A stretch of 64,000 nucleotides of DNA from JADKIH01 sp031417555 (GTDB taxonomy: Bacteria; Bacteroidota; Bacteroidia; AKYH767-A; 2013-40CM-41-45), in contig JANOVV010000075.1 of the NCBI GenBank assembly GCA_031417555.1, positions 31,489 to 95,488 of the forward strand. Reading direction: 5' to 3'. Each line of letters opens with the position of its first letter. The first letter of the stretch is position 1. Made by a program: the position numbers and the translations under genes. Positions 35,999 through 44,891 of this stretch are shown here, in pieces. The notes beneath the pieces were generated by a model, which had not been told where the DNA came from, did no database searches, and worked only from the letters and a program-made list of their open reading frames with translations.

Positions 35999-37477
35999 AT
36001 GAAATCAACTTTATTTGTTAAGAAACCCATTAAGGACCTTATCATTGATAACGATGAAGGTAGTGGAGGATTAAAAAGAACACTTACCGCCGGAAGCCTA
36101 ATTGCACTTGGTATCGGTGCTATTATCGGTGCCGGATTATTTGTTAGAACTGCAGCTGCAGCTGCAAACAATGCAGGACCTTCTGTAACTCTTGGTTTTG
36201 TGGTAGCGGCCATTGGATGCGCACTCGCAGGACTTTGTTATGCAGAATTTGCAAGCATGATTCCTGTTGCCGGAAGCGCATACACGTATTCTTATGCAAC
36301 CATGGGAGAATTCGTTGCTTGGATTATTGGTTGGGATCTTGTACTTGAATATGCAATAGGTGCTGCAACAGTTAGTATTGCATGGAGCGAATACCTCAAC
36401 AAGCTCTTGCATTATATTGGAATGCATATTCCCTATCAATGGTGCCACTCGCCCTTTGAAATAGATCCGATGAATCCTGCCATAAGCGGAATAATGAATG
36501 TGCCGGCAGTATTTATTCTTTTTTTATTAAGCCTTTTGCTGATCAGAGGAACACGTGAATCAGCTTTAGTAAATGGAATAATTGTAGTTACCAAAGTTAC
36601 TATTGTGGTTTTATTTATTATTCTTGGCTGGTCTTATATAAATCCTGCTAACCATACTCCATACATTCCTGCACCTTCCATTTTTGTTGATTCGCAAGGC
36701 ATTGGTCACAACTATGGAGGAATAATGGGAATTCTCGGTGCCGCCGGAGTTGTGTTTTTTGCTTTTATTGGTTTTGATGCTGTTTCAACAGCAGCACAAG
36801 AAGCAAAAAATCCTAAACGAGATATGCCAATAGGAATTTTGGGCTCTCTGGTAATTTGTACAATTTTATATATTCTATTTGCTCACGTATTAACAGGTGT
36901 TGCATCTATAGACGATTTTAGAAAAACAGGAAGAGAAGCATCCGTTACGTTTGCCATTCAAACGTATATGACAAGTTATCCATGGCTTGCCAAACTTGTT
37001 ACTGTAGCTATTCTTGCGGGATTTTCATCAGTAATATTAGTGATGTTAATGGGCCAGTCACGCGTATTTTATTCTATGAGTAAAGATGGACTGGTACCAA
37101 AAATATTTTCAGTACTTCATCCGAAATTTCGTACTCCTTATAAATCGAATATGCTGTTTTTTATTTTCGTCGGACTCTTTGCGGCCTTTGTTCCGGGAGA
37201 TATTGTTGGAGATATGACAAGTATAGGAACACTGTTCGCTTTCATTCTTGTCTGTGCCGGCATTATAATACTTCGTAAATCTGATCCTGATATTCCTCGA
37301 CAGTTTAAAACACCACTTGTTCCGCTTGTACCTATTCTCGGAATTATAGTATGTGCTGCAATGATTTATGGTCTTGGATGGACCAATTGGACCCGGCTGT
37401 TAATATGGCTTGGCATCGGAGTTATAATTTATTTTGCCTACAGTCGTAAACATAGTAAATTAAGAAATAAAATCTAA
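35999..37477 (+). CDS. APC-family amino-acid permease
   Basis: A 492-residue transporter of the amino acid-polyamine-organocation superfamily with twelve or more hydrophobic segments. The unwound TM1 reads GSLIALGIGAIIGAGLFVRT, the usual substrate-binding GAIIGAG motif. TM6 contains FFAFIGFDAVSTAAQEAKNP, typical of the cationic amino-acid transporter branch. The best start is the ATG at 35999 (MKSTLFVKKPI); an in-frame TTG at 35951 lies inside the terminator of the previous operon and is unlikely. It stands alone. Substrate is not determinable; basic amino acids are a possibility from the family branch. Confidence 0.92.
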   Translation: MKSTLFVKKPIKDLIIDNDEGSGGLKRTLTAGSLIALGIGAIIGAGLFVRTAAAAANNAGPSVTLGFVVAAIGCALAGLCYAEFASMIPVAGSAYTYSYATMGEFVAWIIGWDLVLEYAIGAATVSIAWSEYLNKLLHYIGMHIPYQWCHSPFEIDPMNPAISGIMNVPAVFILFLLSLLLIRGTRESALVNGIIVVTKVTIVVLFIILGWSYINPANHTPYIPAPSIFVDSQGIGHNYGGIMGILGAAGVVFFAFIGFDAVSTAAQEAKNPKRDMPIGILGSLVICTILYILFAHVLTGVASIDDFRKTGREASVTFAIQTYMTSYPWLAKLVTVAILAGFSSVILVMLMGQSRVFYSMSKDGLVPKIFSVLHPKFRTPYKSNMLFFIFVGLFAAFVPGDIVGDMTSIGTLFAFILVCAGIIILRKSDPDIPRQFKTPLVPLVPILGIIVCAAMIYGLGWTNWTRLLIWLGIGVIIYFAYSRKHSKLRNKI

Positions 37478-37497
37478 TCAAATAATAAGTATCCAAA

Positions 37498-37539
37498 TTT
37501 TAAGCGCTTTACCCCTCTTTGGCGGTAAAGCGCTTAAAA
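37498..37539. terminator. Long perfect hairpin after the permease gene
   Basis: TTTTAAGCGCTTTACC (37498-37513) and GGTAAAGCGCTTAAAA (37524-37539) are perfect 16-base inverted repeats around a 10-base loop. The A/T-rich outer part could give weak T runs in both directions, so it may act as a bidirectional terminator; a protein-binding site or RNA-stabilising structure is also possible. Confidence 0.75.
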
Positions 37540-37558
37540 TTTACCCCCCTTCTTAATT

Positions 37559-37600
37559 CTTGCTACATGATACTTGCTACATGATACTAAATACATAATA
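37559..37600. repeat. Tandem 14-bp repeat (three copies)
   Basis: CTTGCTACATGATA occurs twice in a row (37559-37572 and 37573-37586), followed by a degenerate third copy CTAAATACATAATA (37587-37600). It lies between the permease hairpin and the kinase gene. Confidence 0.75.
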
Positions 37601-37659
37601 CCCCCATAACATTTCCCCCGCTTTTAAGTAGAACAATAAATTAACTTATTGTTTCGAAC

Positions 37660-38841
37660 GTGAATCCAACACCCTTTTGGCGCGACGTATGGCTTATTAT
37701 TATCAGCTTTCTCATGTTCATTGGGACGCTTTATATTTATTTCCGTTTACGCAGCAGTAATTTCAGACGTGTCAGAAGACTACTCGAGGAACGAGTTGAG
37801 GTTAAGACAAGACAGCTTACAGAAAAAAATCTCGAACTCGAAAAACTTTCGCTTGTCGCCAGTCGTACAGACAATGCGGTATTAATTGCTTCACCCGATG
37901 GAACAATTGAGTGGGTGAATGATGGTTTCATCCAACTTATGGGAATGCCGAAAGAAAAACTCTTGAATAATAACCTTTCAGAAATAAATGTATATACGAA
38001 CATTAACAATGAAATCAGAGAAGCAATTACAAACCAACACTCAAGAATTTTTGAGAGTAATGTAACCACTCATAATATTGAAAATCTTTGGATTTCCTCT
38101 ACCCTCACACCTATTTATGATGAAGAAGGAATATTGAAAAAACTTGTTGTAGTAGACAGCGACATTACTGCAGGAAAAAAAATGCAGAAACAAATTGAAA
38201 CATCGTTAAAAGAAAAAGATGTTCTATTAAAAGAAATACACCATAGGGTAAAAAACAATCTTCAGATTATTATCAGCTTGCTTAATCTTCAAACGGGTTA
38301 TATTAAAGATGAAGTTACTCTCAAAGCTGTTAAGGATGGGCAAAGCCGTGTACGATCCATGGCACTTGTTCACGAAAAATTTTATCAATCTGACGAACTC
38401 AGCGAAATAGATTTTGCCGAGTACATTGAAAAACTGTGTCACTTTATTTATCAGTCTTATGGTGATAAAACCGACAGGGTTAGATTGCAAATAAGTGGCG
38501 ATAAAATAGGACTAGATATGGATACAGCAATGCCATGTGGCCTTTTGGTAAATGAAATAGTATCTAATTCATACAAATATGCTTTTCCTAATCAAGAGAA
38601 AGGAACCATACAAATTGATTTTAAAAAAATTGATAATAAAATTATTCTTTTAATACAGGATAATGGAGTTGGTTTTCCGGAAGAATATGATCTGGAAAGA
38701 GGAGAATCACTTGGAATGCAACTTATTCAGGCATTAACAAGCCAACTCGACGGCGAACTTGTTGTTTCGCGTGAAAACGGAACATCTTTTAAAATTTCTT
38801 TCCCTTATCCTAAAACAATTGCTGAAAAGTCCGATAAATAG
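37660..38841 (+). CDS. PAS-containing sensor histidine kinase (HisKA_2 type)
   Basis: A 393-residue kinase with a GTG start. One transmembrane helix (about 10-28) is followed by a charged linker coil (LLEERVEVKTRQLTEKNLEL). A PAS domain lies at about 65-180 and a HisKA_2 phosphorylation domain carries His194 in KEIHHRVKNNLQ. The ATPase domain has MPCGLLVNEIVSNSYKYA (N box) and LIQDNGVGFPE (G1 box). The N-terminus, starting NPTPFWRDVWLI, looks like the transmembrane-plus-linker piece that follows a YYY domain in large propeller-type sensors, yet no propeller is present. The LytTR response regulator gene 45 bp downstream is the likely partner. Confidence 0.92.
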   Translation: MNPTPFWRDVWLIIISFLMFIGTLYIYFRLRSSNFRRVRRLLEERVEVKTRQLTEKNLELEKLSLVASRTDNAVLIASPDGTIEWVNDGFIQLMGMPKEKLLNNNLSEINVYTNINNEIREAITNQHSRIFESNVTTHNIENLWISSTLTPIYDEEGILKKLVVVDSDITAGKKMQKQIETSLKEKDVLLKEIHHRVKNNLQIIISLLNLQTGYIKDEVTLKAVKDGQSRVRSMALVHEKFYQSDELSEIDFAEYIEKLCHFIYQSYGDKTDRVRLQISGDKIGLDMDTAMPCGLLVNEIVSNSYKYAFPNQEKGTIQIDFKKIDNKIILLIQDNGVGFPEEYDLERGESLGMQLIQALTSQLDGELVVSRENGTSFKISFPYPKTIAEKSDK

Positions 38842-38886
38842 AAACAAAAATTCGCAATTGTTGTAAAAAGGTAATTAAACCAGAAT

Positions 38887-40023
38887 ATGGCAGCACTAAA
38901 AATAATGATCGTTGAAGACGAAATCATCGTCGCCAAAGATATCCAGAGAATATTAAAAAAACTTGGCTATGAAGCCTTTGATCCTTTCGCTAATGGTAAA
39001 AAAGCACTTGATTCCATTGAAAAGCTGAATCCCGATATCATTCTGCTTGACATTAATCTCAAGAGCAGTGAAATAGATGGCATTCAAATAGCAGAACAAG
39101 TGCATCAACATTATCAGATCCCATTCATTTTTCTGACAGCGTTTTCGGATAAAACTACTCTTGAGCGAGCCAAACTAACAGAACCATATGGTTACATAAT
39201 CAAACCATTTGAAGAAGACGATATACGTACTGCGATTGAAATAGCTTTTTATAAATATACCAAGGATCTTGAAATGCAGAATAAAGGCAATCGTTTTGCT
39301 GCTGCTCTCGATAATCTTGATGTTGCCGTTATAATCACCGACTCCAATGAGAAAGTTATCTTCTTAAATAAAATGGCCGAAACCATTACCGGTTGCCTTA
39401 AACAGGAAGCCCTTGGAAAGGACATAAGTATAGCAATGAAAAATAGCGGCATTGAAACAAAAAATGTTTTTAAAACACTTGCACATACTGTTGTTGGAGA
39501 AAATCAAAGAAAAGAAAGTGATGCAGATGTTTCCGTTTCAAACGGCGCCTCAGAACACAAAGTATCGGTAAATACATTTCCGATTTTAACGGTTAACAAT
39601 AAAATTAATGGCTGTGCTTTTGTAATGACAACCGGCGGCCGGCAGGATGTCGTGCAGGAAACGAGCACTGATAAAAACCTATTCAATTTTCTTGAAAATA
39701 TTTATGCCAACAACAGTTTCTTCGTAAAAAAAGACTCGCGATTCGTTAAAGTTAATTTTCAGGACATATTATGGATTGAAGCTTTGGATAATTATGTGAT
39801 AATAAAAACTTCCTCCAAAGAGCAATTCATTCTGCATAGTTCAATGAAAGACATTGAAACAAAGCTTCCACAAATGAACTTTGCAAGAGTCCACCGTTCC
39901 TACATTGTTCAACTGGAAAAAATTAATGCCCTCGAAGAGAATGCCTGTATTGTTGACAGCAACAGGATTCCTATTGGAAAATCATACAAAGAAAATTTAA
40001 TGAGCCGCTTAAATTTATTTTAA
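38887..40023 (+). CDS. Response regulator with REC, PAS-like and LytTR domains
   Basis: A 378-residue regulator. The receiver domain (residues 1-120) has the acidic pair EDE near residue 11, phospho-acceptor Asp55 (IILLDINLKS) and the lysine of GYIIKPF. A PAS-like middle domain spans about 135-250 (IITDSNEKVIFLNKMAETIT). The C-terminal LytTR DNA-binding domain (about 280-378) shows VNFQDILWIEALDNYVIIKT and FARVHRSYIVQLEKI. Lys-Asp-LytTR regulators bind DNA directly through beta strands. It probably takes phosphate from the kinase encoded 45 bp upstream. Target genes are not identifiable; the ABC-2 operon downstream is a candidate by position only. Confidence 0.93.
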   Translation: MAALKIMIVEDEIIVAKDIQRILKKLGYEAFDPFANGKKALDSIEKLNPDIILLDINLKSSEIDGIQIAEQVHQHYQIPFIFLTAFSDKTTLERAKLTEPYGYIIKPFEEDDIRTAIEIAFYKYTKDLEMQNKGNRFAAALDNLDVAVIITDSNEKVIFLNKMAETITGCLKQEALGKDISIAMKNSGIETKNVFKTLAHTVVGENQRKESDADVSVSNGASEHKVSVNTFPILTVNNKINGCAFVMTTGGRQDVVQETSTDKNLFNFLENIYANNSFFVKKDSRFVKVNFQDILWIEALDNYVIIKTSSKEQFILHSSMKDIETKLPQMNFARVHRSYIVQLEKINALEENACIVDSNRIPIGKSYKENLMSRLNLF

Positions 40024-40116
40024 AAAATATTTTTTGATTTCCATTTTTAGGATATTCTGATTTCAGATTATTTTTATTTAGTTGTATGTATGATTCTTTT
40101 CTTCAAGAATTATCAA

Positions 40117-40124
40117 TAGCTTCG
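40117..40124 (+). promoter_or_regulatory. Possible -7 element of the ABC-2 operon
   Basis: TAGCTTCG, one base off TAnnTTTG, ends 13 bases before the GTG start at 40138. Confidence 0.4.
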
Positions 40125-40137
40125 TAAAAATTTTCTT

Positions 40138-40905
40138 GTGGAAAAGAGCCAGCCTATAATACAGGTAAGGGATTTAACCAAACATTACTCTGAAGTTAAA
40201 GCAGTAAACGGAATCAGCTTTGATGTTTTTCAAGGTGAAATTTTCGGCCTTTTAGGCCCCAATGGCGCCGGGAAAACAACCACCCTTGAAATTATTGAAA
40301 CACTTAGAAAAAAAACCTCTGGCGAAGTTTACGTTGCGGGTTATTCCGTTGATGAAAATTCAGACGAAATAAAAAAACATATCGGCGTTCAATTACAGGC
40401 AGCCAATTATTATCCAAATCTTTCTTTAAATCAACTTCTTGAACTATTCTCCGGGCTTTATAATACTCCGGTTAATAAAACAGAAATGCTACAGCTTGTA
40501 GGACTTCAAGACAGGGGTAAAGCTAAATATAAGGAGTTATCGGGCGGGCAGAAGCAGCGTTTCTCTTTAGCAACAACATTAATAAATAAACCACAGATTG
40601 TTTTTCTTGACGAACCAACAACCGGACTAGACCCACAAGCAAGAAGAAATATTTGGGATCTGATTCGCAATATTCGGGCAAGCGGCACTACCGTTGTTAT
40701 TACCACTCATTATATGGATGAAGCGGAAACATTGTGCGACAGAGTAGCCATAATCGAAAAGGGAAAAATTATTTCCCTTGACACACCGGCAAACCTGGTT
40801 GATAAACTTTTAGAAAGTGGTTTCAAAAGAACAGCAGTAATCAAGAATGCTAATCTTGAGGATGTTTTTTTATCATTAACGGGTCACGAACTACGTGAAG
40901 AATAA
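40138..40905 (+). CDS. ABC-2 transporter ATP-binding protein
   Basis: A 255-residue ATPase with a GTG start. Walker A is GPNGAGKTTTLEII (about 40-53), the Q-loop is VQLQAANYYP, the signature LSGGQKQRFSLA (about 137-148) and Walker B FLDEPTTGLDP. The H-loop lies in VVITTHYMDEAETLCD. It belongs to the DrrA/CcmA-like group that powers export or drug resistance permeases. The membrane subunit starts 6 bp after it. Confidence 0.95.
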   Translation: MEKSQPIIQVRDLTKHYSEVKAVNGISFDVFQGEIFGLLGPNGAGKTTTLEIIETLRKKTSGEVYVAGYSVDENSDEIKKHIGVQLQAANYYPNLSLNQLLELFSGLYNTPVNKTEMLQLVGLQDRGKAKYKELSGGQKQRFSLATTLINKPQIVFLDEPTTGLDPQARRNIWDLIRNIRASGTTVVITTHYMDEAETLCDRVAIIEKGKIISLDTPANLVDKLLESGFKRTAVIKNANLEDVFLSLTGHELREE

Positions 40906-40911
40906 AATAAA

Positions 40912-42045
40912 ATGAGCGAAACCAAAATCAAATACAACCAAATAAAAGCAATGTTGGCCATTTCAAAAGCCAGCTTCAGGGGAATATTAAGAAGCCCATC
41001 TGCGGTTATTTTCAGCTTGGTGTTCCCGCTTATTTTTATTCTCGTATTTGGATTTATTAAAGGCAACACTATCCGTCTAGATGTTGGGATTGACCCTCTT
41101 TGCGATACAACATCGACGATTTATCACCTTTTTTCAAAACTGCCTACAATTAATATCGAAAAAAACAAAACGCGCCTTGAAATGGAAGACCTGCTTCATA
41201 AAGGTCGATTAGACGCGATTGTTTTTATTCATAATTCGGACAAAGACAAAGGTCAAATAGTTGATGTTATTACTTCAAAAGCCTCTAGGGAAAAAGGACT
41301 TTTTGTAAAATCAGTTCTTGTGAATATGGTCGATAAGCAAAACATTTATTTTTTACGTGAGCTGGGAAAAAACATTAACTCAAACGACAATTCATTTCGT
41401 CCGACTGAAATTAAAGAAACAGAAGTTCAGGGCAGAGAATATAAAATGATTGATTTTATTTTACCCGGACAACTAGGTTTTTCAATTCTAAGTGCCGGAG
41501 TTTTTGGAACAGCATTTATATTTTTTTCTCTCAGGCAAACACTGGTCCTTAAAAGATTTTTTGCTACCCCCATTCGACGTCCATACATTATACTTGGCGA
41601 AGTATTAAGCAGGCTGGTTTTTCAGCTTATTGGGTCCTTAATAATTATTACTCTTGGAAAATATTTTTTTGGCTTTACTTTAATTCATGGTTTCAAAACA
41701 CTTGTCGAAATGTTAACATTGTCGGCAATGGGATTAATTGTTTTTATGGGATTTGGTTTTGTTGTCTCCGGAATAGCAAAGAGTGAAAGCGTAATTCCTC
41801 CACTGGCAAATGTGATTACGCTTCCGCAATTTCTTTTAAGCGGAACTTTTTTTCCCATTGATGCATTTCCCGGATGGCTCCAATCAATAAGCAAAGTACT
41901 TCCTCTGACTTATCTTAATGACGCGCTTCGCAGAGTAGCTTTTGAGGGCGCAGGGTTTTCATCAATTTCACATCAACTATTAATAATTTCTATTTGGGGC
42001 GTTGTAGTTTATATAGCGGCCATTCGTTTTTTTCGCTGGGAATAA
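40912..42045 (+). CDS. ABC-2 transporter permease
   Basis: A 377-residue membrane subunit. One N-terminal helix (about 22-45, SAVIFSLVFPLIFILVFGFI) is followed by a large extracytoplasmic domain (about 50-170). Five helices in the C-terminal half include TLSAMGLIVFMGFGFVVSG and the LPQFLLSGTFFPIDAFP loop typical of ABC-2 exporters. Together with the ATPase gene it forms a complete half-transporter pair. The cargo is unknown. Confidence 0.93.
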   Translation: MSETKIKYNQIKAMLAISKASFRGILRSPSAVIFSLVFPLIFILVFGFIKGNTIRLDVGIDPLCDTTSTIYHLFSKLPTINIEKNKTRLEMEDLLHKGRLDAIVFIHNSDKDKGQIVDVITSKASREKGLFVKSVLVNMVDKQNIYFLRELGKNINSNDNSFRPTEIKETEVQGREYKMIDFILPGQLGFSILSAGVFGTAFIFFSLRQTLVLKRFFATPIRRPYIILGEVLSRLVFQLIGSLIIITLGKYFFGFTLIHGFKTLVEMLTLSAMGLIVFMGFGFVVSGIAKSESVIPPLANVITLPQFLLSGTFFPIDAFPGWLQSISKVLPLTYLNDALRRVAFEGAGFSSISHQLLIISIWGVVVYIAAIRFFRWE

Positions 42046-42252
42046 ACAGGTAAATCAATTTTTTTATTTATTTATTAATCTTCCAAATAGCCAATTTCGC
42101 TTGTTAGATTAAAAGTGTTTCAATGCAAATTACCTTAATTATTACACTGAAAGGTTTGGTCTAAGGCATGAGAAACAAGTAACCACAATCAAGTTTCCAT
42201 TCTAAAATTAGCCCATTATTCCACGAAATGGCATTTTGTTAAAACCCGCCCC

Positions 42253-42287
42253 GGTGTAAGAAACACAGATTTCTTACACCAACTTTT
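42253..42287 (+). terminator. Stem-loop upstream of the TonB-dependent receptor
   Basis: GGTGTAAGAAA (42253-42263) and TTTCTTACACC (42270-42280) form a perfect 11-bp stem with a 6-base loop, followed by AACTTTTT. It lies about 210 bp behind the ABC-2 operon and 62 bp before the receptor ATG. It could terminate the upstream transcript or act as an attenuator in the receptor leader. Confidence 0.55.
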
Positions 42288-42341
42288 TGATCCCCGAAAC
42301 AGTAAAATATTCTTGTTCCACACTCAACAGGGGACACGAAA

Positions 42342-44339
42342 ATGAAACACACACTAATTACAGCCTTATTATTTATGGCGTTTATTTCTGTTTCTCAGGG
42401 ACAAGAAACAGTAACTGCCGTAAACGACACCACGCCTTTTTACATGTTATCACTCGAAGAGTTGATGAATGTAAATGTTACAGTGGCTTCACACACCCCA
42501 TTGACGAATCGCGAATCTCCGGGAATTGTAACAGTAATTACTCAGGATGAAATACGAAAGACGGGAGCTAACGATGTAATGGAGGTTTTAAAATTAGTTC
42601 CCGGCTTCGATTTTGGTGTCGACATACAAGGCATTGTAGGTATAGGTATACGCGGAAACTGGGCAAATGAAGGAAAAGTTTTAATGCTAATTGACGGCAT
42701 TGAATTGAATGAGGAATTATATTCAACACTTCAATTCGGCGGACACTACCCTATTGAAATAATAAGCCGCATTGAAATTATTCGCGGTCCCGGATCTGCC
42801 ATATATGGAGGTAACGCAGAATATGCAGTTATTAACATTATCACAGACCAAAATTCTGATTTCAATGGAATATCTGCCAGCGTTTCAAATTCTTTTATGA
42901 GTAAAACATTTGGCTCAAGAGGAATTTCTCTTGCTACAGGAAAAACATTCGGAACCGCACACATTAATCTTTCAACATCTTTTAAGCAGCTAAACAGAAG
43001 CCAGGAAAACTATACAGATGTTACCGGCAAAAGTTATAGCATGACAGACCAATCCGAACTTTTTGATGGCCTGTATAGATTGGATTTTTTTCTGAAAGGA
43101 TTATCTGTAACAGGTATTTATGATAATTATGTTGTTGAACAAAAAGATGGTTACGATGAAATTTATTCACGGGCATATAAAAGTGATTTTAATTCCGGAC
43201 TTATATCTGCAAAATATGATTTTAAAGGAATTAAAAATATAATAATTACACCTGGCGTAAAAGTCAAATTTCATAAACCGTGGGCTTACGATAAGAAAAT
43301 TACCGATGATGATTTCAAACAATTTAATACCCATATTAATACCAACGAATATTACATTAACTCAAGCTTCATTCCGAATGAAAAAATTAATCTAATCGCC
43401 GGTGTTGAATATTGCCATCAGCTTGCCCGTCAAAAAGTAGACTCTGTTTTTTTTAGTAATGGCAGCAACTTGTTTAACATAGACAATTATTCTTTCTATG
43501 CACAATCAATATTAAAACTGAACCCATTAAACGTTACTCTTGGGTGCAGATATAATTATAATCCTTTTTACGGATCTTCTTTTGTGCCAAGAATAAGTTT
43601 AACCAGGGTTTGGGAAAAATTTCATATTAAAACACTTTACAGCAGAGCTTTTCGAACTCCATCGGTAGAAAATATAAATGCAAGCCCGGATATTTTACCT
43701 GAAGAAACCCTGGTAAAAGAAATAGAAGCAGGATGCCGTTTAGCCGGAAGATCTTACCTGACCTTTAATATATATGATATTCGAACAAAGAACTCTATTG
43801 TTTATTATTATGATGAAAATGATTTGGATAAATATAAAAACGAATCAGCTTCTGGTACGCGTGGATTGGAAATTGATTATAAATTCAAATCATCGGGCTG
43901 GTATGCAGCAATTAATTATTCATTTTACTCAATTGCAAATCATTCAGAGATCTCTACATACAGCGTACCGGGACACCCTAACAACCACTTGGCGTTCCCA
44001 TCTCATAAAGTTAATCTTAACTGTAACATTAATCTGTCCCATACTATAAATGTAAATCCATCTTTCAGCTACATGTCAACGCGATACTCTGCTTCACATA
44101 CCGATGCAGGAGTTTTAACGAGCCGGGAAATATCCCCATCCTTATATGCAAACATTAGTTTAAATTTTGATGATGTAATAAAAAAGGGACTGCATATTCA
44201 GTTGGCCTGTTTCAATATGTTTGATAATTCGGTTTTTTATATTCAACCGTATGATGGAAATCACGAGCCATTACCCGGAGCAGGAAGAGAATTAAAATTA
44301 AAGCTTTCGTATTCATTTTTATTCAAAGAAAAAAAATGA
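42342..44339 (+). CDS. TonB-dependent outer-membrane receptor (non-SusC type)
   Basis: A 665-residue receptor with a signal peptide (ITALLFMAFISVSQGQ). The plug domain spans about 45-170 with FYMLSLEELMNVNVTVASH as the N-terminal region. The TonB-box area is not obvious. The plug's conserved IEIIRGPGSAIYGGNAEYAV is present. A 22-strand barrel region ends in the aromatic terminal strand (KLSYSFLFKEKK, with several extra residues). It has no CarboxypepD_reg domain and no SusD partner, so it is more like vitamin B12/siderophore-type receptors. It overlaps the YfiR-like gene by ATGA and heads a five-gene signalling locus, suggesting a signalling rather than only a transport role. Confidence 0.92.
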   Translation: MKHTLITALLFMAFISVSQGQETVTAVNDTTPFYMLSLEELMNVNVTVASHTPLTNRESPGIVTVITQDEIRKTGANDVMEVLKLVPGFDFGVDIQGIVGIGIRGNWANEGKVLMLIDGIELNEELYSTLQFGGHYPIEIISRIEIIRGPGSAIYGGNAEYAVINIITDQNSDFNGISASVSNSFMSKTFGSRGISLATGKTFGTAHINLSTSFKQLNRSQENYTDVTGKSYSMTDQSELFDGLYRLDFFLKGLSVTGIYDNYVVEQKDGYDEIYSRAYKSDFNSGLISAKYDFKGIKNIIITPGVKVKFHKPWAYDKKITDDDFKQFNTHINTNEYYINSSFIPNEKINLIAGVEYCHQLARQKVDSVFFSNGSNLFNIDNYSFYAQSILKLNPLNVTLGCRYNYNPFYGSSFVPRISLTRVWEKFHIKTLYSRAFRTPSVENINASPDILPEETLVKEIEAGCRLAGRSYLTFNIYDIRTKNSIVYYYDENDLDKYKNESASGTRGLEIDYKFKSSGWYAAINYSFYSIANHSEISTYSVPGHPNNHLAFPSHKVNLNCNINLSHTINVNPSFSYMSTRYSASHTDAGVLTSREISPSLYANISLNFDDVIKKGLHIQLACFNMFDNSVFYIQPYDGNHEPLPGAGRELKLKLSYSFLFKEKK

Positions 44340-44881
44340 GAACTGCTTTTTTTAAAACGACTATAAACGCTTTCAGGTTTTTCTACCTGATGGTTTTATT
44401 TATTGTTGTTTCGGCACAATCATTCGCCGAATCAGAAAACAATGAATATAACATTAAAGCAATGTTCGTTTTAAATTTTATGAAATATGTTGAATGGCCG
44501 CAAGAACCAAATTCTGATACATTTAAAATAGGTGTTGTTGGCGAATCGAATATTTATCAGGCACTTCTGTCATTGGTTGCTAACAGGAAAGAAAATTCAA
44601 AAATTATAATCTATAAAGTAAACACTGACTTAAATGAAGAGTACCAGATTTTAATAATTGCACGCAATGAAAATAATAGAATAGAAAGCTTGTCAAAAAA
44701 ATACCTGGGCAAGGGGACATTGATAATTTCTGAAGAGTGCAAAAACAATAATAATGCATCTATCAATCTTGTAAATATCAATAACAAAATTCGATTTGAA
44801 ATTAATAATAATCAGGCAAAATTGGGAGGAATAAAGATATCATCAAAATTGTCCGAAATGGCAATTAGTGTTCAACCTTAA
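44336..44881 (+). CDS. YfiR-like periplasmic protein (DUF4154)
   Basis: A 181-residue exported protein: signal peptide (FYLMVLFIVVSAQSFAES) followed by the DUF4154/YfiR fold. Family features are NIKAMFVLNFMKYVEWP at the N-terminus, FKIGVVGESNIYQALLSLV, and the end INNNQAKLGGIKISSKLSEM. In Pseudomonas, YfiR is a periplasmic repressor of a membrane diguanylate cyclase. Here the membrane partner would be the hybrid kinase encoded 10 bp downstream. Start overlaps the receptor stop (ATGA), so receptor, YfiR-like protein and kinase are co-translated. Confidence 0.88.
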   Translation: MRTAFFKTTINAFRFFYLMVLFIVVSAQSFAESENNEYNIKAMFVLNFMKYVEWPQEPNSDTFKIGVVGESNIYQALLSLVANRKENSKIIIYKVNTDLNEEYQILIIARNENNRIESLSKKYLGKGTLIISEECKNNNNASINLVNINNKIRFEINNNQAKLGGIKISSKLSEMAISVQP

Positions 44882-44891
44882 AAATTCAATA

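Noticed and set aside
37559..37600. Tandem repeat considered as a CRISPR array
   Set aside because: Units are adjacent with no spacers and no cas genes are present.
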